64,000 nt of DNA, taken from NCBI GenBank assembly GCA_028278555.1, contig JANQEA010000026.1:62001-126000 (forward strand), given 5' to 3'. The position numbers were made by a program, and so were the translations under genes. This stretch comes from Candidatus Bipolaricaulota bacterium (GTDB lineage Bacteria > Bipolaricaulota > Bipolaricaulia > UBA7950 > UBA9294). Below, in pieces: positions 42,122 to 49,940 of the stretch (position 1 is its first letter; each line of letters begins with the position of its first letter). The notes under the pieces were generated by a model. The model made no database searches and was not told the origin of the DNA. It saw only the letters and a list, made by a program, of their open reading frames with translations.

Positions 42122-43665
42122 AACGTGTCCTGATCGAACGGAATCGCTACTTCGATTCCGTCTTCCTGATGCGGATCAGCCACGAGCTCAAGCAGCTTCC
42201 TGACGTCGGCCAGGCGATCGTCGCCATGGGAACGCCGGCCAACCTCGAGAACCTCACCGACGCCGGGTTCGTCTTCGACGACGCGACCGGCGAGGTCTTC
42301 CCTCAAGACCTCGTCATCGCAATCGATGCGGCATCCGAAGAGGCAATCGACGAGGCGAACGATCACCTCCGGCTTCTTCTGACCGGCCCGACCATCGAGG
42401 GGGAGAGCACATCCGGCGGACCACGCCCGATGACGATCGGCGAAGCGGTCGAGATCGATCCGGAGACCAACCTCGCGCTGATCTCCGTTCCGGGAACGTA
42501 CGCCGCCCGCGAAGCGCGCCACGCGCTCCAACGAGGTCTTCACGTGATGCTCTTCTCGGACAACGTCTCCGTCGATGAGGAGATGGCGCTCAAGGATGAG
42601 GCGATCGAGCGAGGCCTCCTGCTGATGGGCCCCGACTGCGGGACCGCCATCCTGAGCGGCGCCCCGCTCGGATTCGCCAACGTCGTCCGGCGCGGTCCAA
42701 TCGGAATCGTTGGCGCCTCCGGAACGGGAATCCAAGAGATCAGCTCCCTCGTCGATCGCCTCGGCGGTGGGATCTCGCAGGCGATCGGAACCGGCGGGCG
42801 CGACCTATCGAGCGATATCGGCGGGCGGATGACCCTCTTCGGGATCGACGCCCTCGCCAACGATCCGTCGACCGAGGTGATCGTCGTCGTTTCGAAGGCG
42901 CCCGCGCCCTGCCTGATTCCGACGATCCTCAACCGGCTGGAGGCTTCCGGCAAGCCATCAATCGTCCAATTCGTCGGCTGGGATCCAGCCAAGGCCGATC
43001 CTGCCTGGCTTGAGTCTCCCGCCGTCTTTGCTGCGACCCTCGCAGAAGCAGCGGAGCAAGCTTGTGCCGTGGCTGGCTTGCCCGCAGCCTCGAAGCCTTC
43101 AGAACCTTGCCTGCCGGATCTAGCACCCTCCGCCGTACAGCAGATCCGTGGCCTCTTCTGCGGGGGGACGCTCGCTCAGGAGGCGTGGAGCCTGTTGCAC
43201 AGCGCGGGGACCAACGTCTTCTCCAATGTCTCCTTCGAGCCGAAAAAGAAAGTCGAAGCAGGTACGGACGTCTCGGGGCACGTGATCTGGGATCTCGGCG
43301 ACGACGCGTTCACCGTCGGGAAGCCTCATCCGATGATTGAGCCGTCCCTCAGGGACGACGAGGTCGCTCATGCAGGTGCCGATCGCAACATCGGGATCGT
43401 CCTCGTCGATTGCGTGCTCGGCTACGGAGCACATCCGGATCCGGCCGGAAGCCTCGCCGACGCCGCTCACCATGCGATCGACGCAGCACGAGAAGACGGA
43501 CGCGATCTCCTCGTCATCGCGTCGGTCACCGGCACCGACACCGATCCGCAGAATCGGACCCAGCAGGTCGTGACGCTGACCGACGCCGGCATCCTCGTCG
43601 CGCCGAGCAACGCGGACGCCGCTCGCTGGGCGATCGAGGCGCTGAAGGGAGGGGCAGATGGCTGA
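42118..43665 (+). CDS. fdrA: FdrA/AllF family protein, carbamoyltransferase component
   Basis: A 515-residue member of the FdrA family, built like a CoA-synthetase (two Rossmann-type halves: LALISVPGTYAAREARHAL near 120 and a GIVGASGTGIQE motif near 195, then ADRNIGIVLVDCVLGYG near 420). FdrA proteins with YlbE (DUF1116) and YlbF (DUF2877) have been reported as the subunits AllF, AllG and AllH of oxamate carbamoyltransferase in enterobacterial allantoin fermentation. All three families occur in this operon. ATG overlaps the preceding stop by four bases. No allantoin genes or carbamate kinase are in the window, so the substrate may differ. Confidence 0.88.
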   Translation: MKRVLIERNRYFDSVFLMRISHELKQLPDVGQAIVAMGTPANLENLTDAGFVFDDATGEVFPQDLVIAIDAASEEAIDEANDHLRLLLTGPTIEGESTSGGPRPMTIGEAVEIDPETNLALISVPGTYAAREARHALQRGLHVMLFSDNVSVDEEMALKDEAIERGLLLMGPDCGTAILSGAPLGFANVVRRGPIGIVGASGTGIQEISSLVDRLGGGISQAIGTGGRDLSSDIGGRMTLFGIDALANDPSTEVIVVVSKAPAPCLIPTILNRLEASGKPSIVQFVGWDPAKADPAWLESPAVFAATLAEAAEQACAVAGLPAASKPSEPCLPDLAPSAVQQIRGLFCGGTLAQEAWSLLHSAGTNVFSNVSFEPKKKVEAGTDVSGHVIWDLGDDAFTVGKPHPMIEPSLRDDEVAHAGADRNIGIVLVDCVLGYGAHPDPAGSLADAAHHAIDAAREDGRDLLVIASVTGTDTDPQNRTQQVVTLTDAGILVAPSNADAARWAIEALKGGADG

Positions 43666-45106
43666 CGAGCGAACGCCGATCCGCGATCTCTTCGCGCAGG
43701 AGCTCCGCGTCGTCAACCTCGGGCTGTCGTCGTTCGCCGAGACGCTCAGGGCACACGGCACGCCGGTCGTCGATCTCGAGTGGAGACCGCCGGCCGGAGG
43801 CGACGCAGAGCTCGCCGAACTCCTCGATCGGTTGACCATCGACGGAGGCTGGATCGAGACGATCGAGCGGGCGAACGTCGAGGCCGTCACGCGTCTGCTC
43901 GAGGCCGAGCCGCGGGTCATCGGAATCGGGATCGCACGAGACGTCATCCCTGGGATGACCGATCGGACGATCCTCCATGCCGGACCGCCGGTGGCCTGGA
44001 AGCGGATGTGCGGCCCGATGCGCGGCGCCGTCATCGGCGGGCTGCTCTACGAACAGCTTGCCGGCTCTCCAGGAGAAGCGGAACAGCTCGCCGCGTCCGG
44101 CGAGATCTCCTTCGATCCCTGCCACCATCACGACGCCGTCGGGCCGATGGCCGGCGTCGTCACGCCGTCGATGCCGGTCTGGATCGTCGAGAATGCCTCC
44201 GCCGGGAATCGTGCCTACTGCACGCTGAACGAGGGGCTGGGGAAGGTCCTCCGCTACGGCGCGTTCGCCGACGAGGTGATCGAACGGCTGAAGTGGATGG
44301 GCGACGAACTCGCGCCGACCCTCGCCGCCGCGATCGAGGCGCACGGACCGATCGACCTCCGAAGTCTGATCGCACAGGCTCTCCAGATGGGCGACGAAGG
44401 GCACAACCGGAATCGAGCCGGGACATCGCTGTTGATCCGCGAGCTGGCACCGTTCCTCGTCCGGCTCGACGGCGCGCGCGATTCCATCGCGCGCGTTCTC
44501 GAGTTCCTGAACGCGAACGACCACTTCTTCCTCAACCTGACGATGCCGGCCGGGAAGTGCGCCCTCGACACGGCGGCGAACGTCGAGAGGAGTTCGCTCG
44601 TGACCGTGATGGCACGAAACGGGACCGAGTTCGGGATCCGCGTCTCCGGGACCGGCGATCATTGGTTCACCGCGCCGGCGCCGATCGTCGATGGCCTCTA
44701 TCTCCCCGGATTCTCCGCTGACGATGCGGCACCGGACATCGGCGACTCGGCAATCACCGAGACGGCCGGCTACGGAGGCTTCGCGATGGCCGCGGCGCCG
44801 GCGATCGTCCAGTTTGTCGGCGGCTCGCCGGACCAGGCACTCGAGACGACGCGGCGGATGCGTCGGATCACCCTCGCCGAGAGCCGCGCGTACCAGGTGC
44901 CGGCCCTCGGCTTCCGCGGAACGCCGACCGGGATCGACGTCCTCAAGGTTGTCGAGACCGGGATCGTCCCGGCGATCAACACCGGGATCGCGCACAAGGA
45001 GCCGGGGATCGGCATGGTCGGCGCAGGTCTCGTCACGCCGCCGTTCGAGTGCTTCGCCGCCGCTGCACGCGCGCTGACTGAGAGGATCGAGAAAACAGAA
45101 GCATGA
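43658..45106 (+). CDS. DUF1116/AllG (YlbE) family protein, carbamoyltransferase component
   Basis: A 482-residue protein that overlaps fdrA by eight bases. Family features include VIGIGIARDVIPGMTDRTIL near 88-107, AGPPVAWKRMCGPMRGA near 109, DPCHHHDAVGPMAGVV near 151-166 (a possible metal or substrate His cluster), and HNRNRAGTSLLIREL near 248. In the reported AllFGH enzyme this subunit acts with FdrA and DUF2877. The order fdrA-DUF1116 and tight overlap support a complex. The stop overlaps an ATGA that opens a doubtful short frame. Confidence 0.87.
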   Translation: MADERTPIRDLFAQELRVVNLGLSSFAETLRAHGTPVVDLEWRPPAGGDAELAELLDRLTIDGGWIETIERANVEAVTRLLEAEPRVIGIGIARDVIPGMTDRTILHAGPPVAWKRMCGPMRGAVIGGLLYEQLAGSPGEAEQLAASGEISFDPCHHHDAVGPMAGVVTPSMPVWIVENASAGNRAYCTLNEGLGKVLRYGAFADEVIERLKWMGDELAPTLAAAIEAHGPIDLRSLIAQALQMGDEGHNRNRAGTSLLIRELAPFLVRLDGARDSIARVLEFLNANDHFFLNLTMPAGKCALDTAANVERSSLVTVMARNGTEFGIRVSGTGDHWFTAPAPIVDGLYLPGFSADDAAPDIGDSAITETAGYGGFAMAAAPAIVQFVGGSPDQALETTRRMRRITLAESRAYQVPALGFRGTPTGIDVLKVVETGIVPAINTGIAHKEPGIGMVGAGLVTPPFECFAAAARALTERIEKTEA

Positions 45107-45313
45107 GCACACAAGCTGAAACGCTGAGTGCGCAGAGCATTCGCAAAGGAGAAGCAGCGGCCGAGTCATCGGGGGAAAACAAAGGGGAGGTGCATGGGTT
45201 ACGGTCAACACCACGAGGCCATCGAGTACGTCCCCCTGCATCTTGGGGTTCCCCTTCTGCGCTTCTCCGCGGCCTCTGCGTTGGATGAAGTTCAGAACTG
45301 AAGGAGGAGCAAC
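45107..45313. other. 207-base gap inside the operon, with a doubtful 35-codon frame
   Basis: A frame at 45194-45301 starts ATG after GGGGAGGTGC and would make a 35-residue peptide beginning MGYGQHHEAIEYVPLH. The same stretch contains CTTCTGCGCTTCTCCGCGG and, at its left end, CGCAGAGC...AAAGGAGAAGCAGCGG, an imperfect inverted pair resembling repeats scattered in many environmental genomes. I favour a repeat remnant over a gene. The downstream cyclase keeps its own AAGGAGGAG site. Confidence 0.3.
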
Positions 45314-46183
45314 GTGAGATTCATCGATCTGACGATTCCACTATCGATCGCCACGCCGCCGTGGCCAACCTACGAGCCGCTCCAGGTGAAATACTTCAAG
45401 CGCCTGGCTCCGAACGGGGCGAACGGGCAACTGCTGACGCACTCGAACCACGTCGGCACGCACCTCGACGGGGAGATCCACTTCTACACCCCGGGGAAGG
45501 ACATCGCCGAGCTTGACTTCGACTTCCTCGTCCACGAGGGCGTGATCGTCGATCTCTCCGAGGCCGCCGGCGACTACGACATCTACACGCCGGAGATGAT
45601 CGAGGAGCGCGTCGAGGTGAAGGAAGGCGACGTCCTGATCATCCACACCGGCTACCACCACTACGGCTGGGATCAGCCGACCGCCGACGAGGTTCGGTAC
45701 ATGGTCAAGCACCCCGGCCCGGACCGCGATTTCGCCGTCTGGTGCCGCGAGAAGAAGATCCGCTGGATCGGCGTCGATTGCGGAAGCGCCGATCATCCGA
45801 TGAACACGATCATCCGCGATTGGATGCCGCGCCAGGCGAAGGAGGCCGAGGCCCACTTCCAGGAGACCTACGGGATGGGACTCGCCGAGCGGTTCGATGC
45901 GTCGAAGTACCAGCTGATGCACATCGAGCTGTTCAACCACGGGATCATCCACGCCGAGTGTCTCGGCGGCGACATCGATCTTCTCCTCGATCAGCGGGCG
46001 ACGATCGGCTGCTTCCCATGGCGCTTCGTCGACGGCGAGAGCTCGATCGCTCGAATCGTTGCAATCGTCGACGACGATCGGTACGACGAACTGATGCAGG
46101 TCAAGTCCGAGTGCGTCCTGACCAAGTTCGGCGACATCGCTGGCGCGAAGAACCCGCACCTCCACGAGATCGGTCGAACCTGA
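45314..46183 (+). CDS. Metal-dependent cyclase/amidohydrolase (kynurenine formamidase-like)
   Basis: A 289-residue member of the cyclase family (Pfam Cyclase), which includes kynurenine formamidase and isatin hydrolase and cleaves cyclic or linear amides. It starts MRFIDLTIPLS and has the metal motif HVGTHLDGEIHFY near 47-59 (HxGTHxD). VIVDLS follows near 77, and a C-terminal HIELFNHGIIHAECLGG segment near 198 has the second metal/catalytic His and Glu. GTG start with AAGGAGGAG. Placed between DUF1116 and DUF2877 genes, it probably opens the ring made by the molybdenum hydroxylase or frees a carbamoyl acid. Confidence 0.85.
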   Translation: MRFIDLTIPLSIATPPWPTYEPLQVKYFKRLAPNGANGQLLTHSNHVGTHLDGEIHFYTPGKDIAELDFDFLVHEGVIVDLSEAAGDYDIYTPEMIEERVEVKEGDVLIIHTGYHHYGWDQPTADEVRYMVKHPGPDRDFAVWCREKKIRWIGVDCGSADHPMNTIIRDWMPRQAKEAEAHFQETYGMGLAERFDASKYQLMHIELFNHGIIHAECLGGDIDLLLDQRATIGCFPWRFVDGESSIARIVAIVDDDRYDELMQVKSECVLTKFGDIAGAKNPHLHEIGRT

Positions 46184-46207
46184 GTTCGGCCGTTCTCGGC
46201 TGATGGC

Positions 46208-47011
46208 ATGACAACCGTCACAGCGATCCGAATCGGCGGGCATGCCCATCGCTATCTGGCCGCTGCCGGGAGATCAGGACATGTTGTCTCGGCGTTTCGA
46301 CACGGACTCAACGTCCTCTTCGATGAGGAGCCCGATCCCGGGTTCGTGTCGATTCAGACCTGCGACGTTCCACTTCATCCCTGGGCTGTCGAGATCGGGG
46401 AGCACGCAGACCTGCCGGATGTGGGCACACTGTGTACCACCAAAGCTGATGGTGTCCGCTTCGATGGCGGCTTCCGCGTGATCCTTCCCGAGCAAGCTGA
46501 TGAGCTGACGATCGAACCATACTCTGCAGCGGAAGCAGAGCGGGCACGCGGCCGATGGACGCTCTTGATGGACTGCCTCACAAACGCGCGAAGAGATCGC
46601 CCCCCGGATCCGTTCCAGCCCGAAATCGACACGATCCTCGAACGCTGGCGCGGGACAAGCGATCCGGCGATCCTCCTCGACCTCATCGGTCTCGGCTCCG
46701 GCTCGACCCCGAGCGGCGACGACGTCCTCGTTGGCCTCCTCGCCGGATGGACTGCGTTCGGCGGAATCGAGTGTCTGGCGATACTTCGCGACGAGGGCAT
46801 CGAGTCGCGAACGAGCCTGCCGTCCGCCCAGATGATCCGGGCGGCGGTCGATGGTTCCTTCCCTGAACCGCTCCAGGATCTCACTCTTGCGCTAGGACAA
46901 GCGGAGGTTTCACCGTCGGGGGTGCGGGATTCGGCGGCTCAACTCGCCAACCAGGGCGCCACGTCGGGGATCGCGATGCTCGCGGGAGTCGTCGCAACTC
47001 CGTTCGCCTAG
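46208..47011 (+). CDS. DUF2877/AllH (YlbF) family protein, carbamoyltransferase component
   Basis: A 267-residue protein with the family signature LIGLGSGSTPSGDDVLVGLLAGW near 160-182. This is the third member of the AllFGH set after FdrA and DUF1116. It lies 24 bases after the cyclase gene and is the last gene of the operon; convergent with a beta/gamma-crystallin gene. The presence of all three families in one unit is the main argument that the carbamoyltransferase is functional. Confidence 0.85.
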   Translation: MTTVTAIRIGGHAHRYLAAAGRSGHVVSAFRHGLNVLFDEEPDPGFVSIQTCDVPLHPWAVEIGEHADLPDVGTLCTTKADGVRFDGGFRVILPEQADELTIEPYSAAEAERARGRWTLLMDCLTNARRDRPPDPFQPEIDTILERWRGTSDPAILLDLIGLGSGSTPSGDDVLVGLLAGWTAFGGIECLAILRDEGIESRTSLPSAQMIRAAVDGSFPEPLQDLTLALGQAEVSPSGVRDSAAQLANQGATSGIAMLAGVVATPFA

Positions 47012-47100
47012 TCGCCTTCCAAGAGCAGAAGCCCGCTCGAGAACCCCGAAGCTTCCGTGAGGCACGTCCGGCTGCTGCACGATATCGCTTCGCCCTCCTG

Positions 47101-48075
47101 CTATTGCAGAATCAGGGACGAAATGTCGTCATTCGTGACTCCGATGTCCTCCAGCCACTGGTAGATCCCAGAACTCAGCGCATAAGGATACATGCCCTCG
47201 AAGTTGGCATGTCGGCAGAGCTTCCAGTCGCCGCTGAGCGCCACGAGAGAGGAAACTCTGTCGTTGAAGAAGTTGTCATCTGAAGCGGCGAGATTCGGCT
47301 CGTAGTTGAAGACATGCTTGTGTGCACCGCGGAGGTATCGGTGCTCGAACAGCACTGACTGCCCTCGTATCCAGCCTCCAATCCGTGACGCCGACTCACT
47401 AACCACCTTCATGGACGACATATCGTCGTTCTCGATGTCGTAGTACTTCACCCACTGGTAGATCCCGGGACCTAGAACGTGAGCATACGGAGTTCCGTAG
47501 CTGACGTGTCTGAAGAATCTCCAGTCACCGCTCTGGATCACAATGGAGGAGACTCTGTCGTTGAAGAAGTTGTCATCCGAAGCGGCAAGATCAGACTCGC
47601 GATTGAAGACGTGCTTGTGTGCGCCCCGGAGACTTGCGTGTTCGAAAAGGACAGCGTGACCAAGGATCTCCTCGCCAACAACGGACGGCGGCGCACTCAC
47701 GGCCTGGAGAGAAGAGATGGCATCGTTGTCGAACCCAAGAGAACCCACATTGCGATAGATACCTGGACCCAGAGTTGCTGCATACTGACCTATGTAGTTG
47801 CTGTGCATGTAGAACCTCCATGTCCCACTAAGCACAGCGATCGAGGAGACTCTGTCATTGAAGAAGTCGTCGTCGTGAGCAGCCAGATTGGATTCGCTAT
47901 TGAAGACATGCTTGTGAGCGCCGTGCAGATTCACGTGCTCAAACAGGATAACATGCCCTTTGATCGTGTCCCCTGAAGCTGCGGTCACCGGAACGCCTCC
48001 GAGCAGGAGACCCAACAGAAGCCCTACAGCAATCCACATGGCTACGCTCGAACGAGAGCGCTCTGTACGATTCAC
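47101..48075 (-). CDS. Secreted protein with three beta/gamma-crystallin domains
   Basis: The 324-residue product has a Sec signal (hydrophobic residues 12-29, cleavage near 33) and three tandem repeats of about 100 residues. Each starts with GHVILFEH/GHAVLFEH/GQSVLFEH, then LRGAHKHVF, and carries DDNFFNDRVSS and NDDISS motifs. The (N/D)(N/D)xx(S/T)S motif is the calcium-binding signature of beta/gamma-crystallins; each repeat has two, so six Greek-key motifs. The GTG start has GGAGGTGTCAA upstream. GC content is lower than the neighbouring metabolic genes, suggesting transfer. Likely an extracellular calcium-stabilised protein; role unknown. Confidence 0.85.
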   Translation of the reverse strand: MNRTERSRSSVAMWIAVGLLLGLLLGGVPVTAASGDTIKGHVILFEHVNLHGAHKHVFNSESNLAAHDDDFFNDRVSSIAVLSGTWRFYMHSNYIGQYAATLGPGIYRNVGSLGFDNDAISSLQAVSAPPSVVGEEILGHAVLFEHASLRGAHKHVFNRESDLAASDDNFFNDRVSSIVIQSGDWRFFRHVSYGTPYAHVLGPGIYQWVKYYDIENDDMSSMKVVSESASRIGGWIRGQSVLFEHRYLRGAHKHVFNYEPNLAASDDNFFNDRVSSLVALSGDWKLCRHANFEGMYPYALSSGIYQWLEDIGVTNDDISSLILQ

Positions 48076-48335
48076 TTGACACCTCCGTTCTCAATCCTCA
48101 GTTGCAGTGTTTCGCGTTCCCAGTTCTCTATGAGGTTAACCTCCTCCCCATGGACAATCCCCTGTTCCCAGATCTGATATGATCTGCTATTCGGCCATAT
48201 TCTACGATTTACAGTATAGAAGATACTCTCCCCGGGCGGCCCGAAACCACCTAGAGAACAGCGCTGAGCGCCCTTGACAAGACAGAAATGATTTGGGGGG
48301 CCTGCTGGTATCAGAGTCGCAGCCTGTGCGTTACT

Positions 48336-48899
48336 TCATCCGCCACATTCGTCGAGTGGAGCGAGAAGATCGGCGAGGGGTGTCGCTTCGCTCCGAAGGA
48401 TCGAGAAGAGGAGCAGGTTGAGGTACTCACCCCGATCGAAGTGCGCGTCTCGGAGGGTTCCCTCAAGCGTGTAGCCGACGCGCTCGGCGACGATCCGCGA
48501 CGCTTCGTTCCGCGGGTCGAGGAGGATCTGGATCCGCCCGATCGGCTCTTGCTCGAAGAGGTAGGCAGTCGCCAACCGGACAGCCTCGCTCATGGTCCCC
48601 TTTCCGCGATCCTCGGGCTTGTAGATCCGGTAGCCGAGCTCCCATCCCTCGTAGCTGTGGGACGCCTTGTAGATGTTGATCTGCCCGATCCGGCGACCGT
48701 CCCGATCGGTGATCAGGAAGAGCTTGAAGTCGCTGGTCCACCAGTTCGTCTCCTCGAACTGCTTGAACCACCGGGGCTCGGAGATGCATCCGAGCGGCCA
48801 GAACTCGCCGATTTCACGGACGTCTGACACAAGGTCGTAGAGCCCGTCGAGATCCGACCGACGGAACGGACGCAGGATGACGCGGTGGCCGACAAGCAT
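48336..48899 (-). CDS. GNAT acetyltransferase, RimJ/RimL type
   Basis: A 187-residue N-acetyltransferase with the opening GHRVILRPFRRSDLDGLYDL, the acetyl-CoA region GYRIYKPEDRGKGTMSEAV near 90-108, and NEASRIVAERVGYTLEGTLRD near 133. This is the motif order of Acetyltransf_3 family members acting on protein N-termini, amino groups of small molecules or antibiotics. ATG at 48899 with AGGAGGG is preferred over a start 27 codons earlier. Substrate unknown. One of five GNAT genes in this accessory region. Confidence 0.85.
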   Translation of the reverse strand: MLVGHRVILRPFRRSDLDGLYDLVSDVREIGEFWPLGCISEPRWFKQFEETNWWTSDFKLFLITDRDGRRIGQINIYKASHSYEGWELGYRIYKPEDRGKGTMSEAVRLATAYLFEQEPIGRIQILLDPRNEASRIVAERVGYTLEGTLRDAHFDRGEYLNLLLFSILRSEATPLADLLAPLDECGG

Positions 48900-49049
48900 G
48901 GCGATCCCTCCTGGATTCGGTTCGGACGAGATTCCTGAATTCGGTCGTTCGGCGCAAGCCGGGCGGCTCGGAGCGTTCACGTGGTGAGAGAAGAGGCGGG
49001 CCGGCTTTCACCGACCCGCCCATCGAAACCGTGTGGACCTGCCTTCGAC

Positions 49050-49226
49050 CTAGTATCGCCGGTCGCCACTGCTTCGCGGCGGGCGGCGCTTGCGGTTGCA
49101 CTCATCGCAGTACACAGGCCGATCAGACCTTGGCTCAAACGGAAGCTCGTCGATCGCTATCCCACAATCGGCACACTTCAGATTGAGATGTCGTACATCG
49201 ACCACCCTACGTTCCCCACGACCCAT
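49050..49226 (-). CDS. CxxC-x18-CxxC zinc-ribbon protein
   Basis: A 58-residue gene, below usual length cut-offs. The product begins MGRGERRVVDVRHL, has KCADCGIAIDELPFEP (C18, C21) and VYCDECNRKRRPP (C40, C43), and ends GDRRY. The two CxxC pairs about 18 apart and the basic tail match a small zinc-binding domain found in many bacteria (often noted as CxxC-x17-CxxC). ATG at 49226 has GGGAG six bases upstream. A nucleic-acid-binding role is plausible but unproven. Confidence 0.7.
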   Translation of the reverse strand: MGRGERRVVDVRHLNLKCADCGIAIDELPFEPRSDRPVYCDECNRKRRPPRSSGDRRY

Positions 49227-49538
49227 TCAATCTCCCTTTGCGGTCTCAGTCCGTCAAGCTCCGATTGCCGTAGGCCGAGCCCGCATAAACCACGGTACGC
49301 CAATCGGCGCGAAAAGGAAAGGCCTCCGCAATCGGCCAGTCAGGAGGTGTCCGAGGGATCCTACATCGCGGCGTCGCAACAACCACCTCGCCACCGACCC
49401 GAGTTTGTGACCTCGGCCGCAAACTCGGCCGCGCCGCAAGGCACCGTGCAGGTGAGCTAGGAATGGATCTCGCCTCGCCGCCAACGCGAGTTTGTGACCC
49501 CTGGTCGCAAACTCGCCCGCGCCGCCTAGCGGCGCGAG
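49227..49538. repeat. Non-coding stretch with two REP-like hairpin repeats
   Basis: Two imperfect direct copies of a palindromic element: CCGAGTTTG (49399-49407) pairing with CAAACTCGG (49420-49428), and GCGAGTTTGTGACC (49486-49499) pairing with GGTCGCAAACTCGC (49503-49516). Both are flanked by CTCGCC upstream and CCGCGCCGC downstream. No gene is seen in the interval. The form recalls REP/BIME elements, though a terminator role for the arfB or zinc-ribbon gene is possible. Confidence 0.6.
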
Positions 49539-49883
49539 CTACTCATCAACGCGAGGCTTCTGGCGGAAGAGCTTCTTGAGGCTGCGCCGCTTCTTGTCGG
49601 AGCGCGCTTTCCTGCGGACCGCGCGTGGAACGCTGGTGGGGATGCGCCGACGCACTGGCTTCGCTCGTTCGGCGAGCCTCCGCCGGAGCTCGCCGAGCGC
49701 GATCTGCTTGTTCCGGAGTTGGCTTCGCTCCTGCTGGCAGGTCACGACGATCCCGGTCGGCAGATGCCGGAGCCGGACGGCCGTCTCGCGGCGGTTGACG
49801 TTCTGCCCGCCCGGCCCGCTCGCGCGGAACGTCTCGACCTCGCACATGGCGAGGAGCTTGTCGTCGGTTAGCGGGATGGTCAT
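49539..49883 (-). CDS. arfB: ArfB/ICT1-like peptidyl-tRNA hydrolase
   Basis: A 114-residue ribosome-rescue factor that hydrolyses peptidyl-tRNA on stalled ribosomes. It has the catalytic motif [20 protein letters not shown] near 22-41 and a strongly basic C-terminal tail ([18 protein letters not shown]) that would enter the mRNA channel, but no codon-recognition domain. A truncated second copy of its first 40 codons lies 1 kb away at 50855-50995, on the other side of an acyltransferase-like gene. Confidence 0.88.
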   Translation of the reverse strand: MTIPLTDDKLLAMCEVETFRASGPGGQNVNRRETAVRLRHLPTGIVVTCQQERSQLRNKQIALGELRRRLAERAKPVRRRIPTSVPRAVRRKARSDKKRRSLKKLFRQKPRVDE

Positions 49884-49940
49884 GATTCATTGCCCCTGAG
49901 ACAGGATACACCCAGGAGACACCGACGAAGGAGGCACTGC

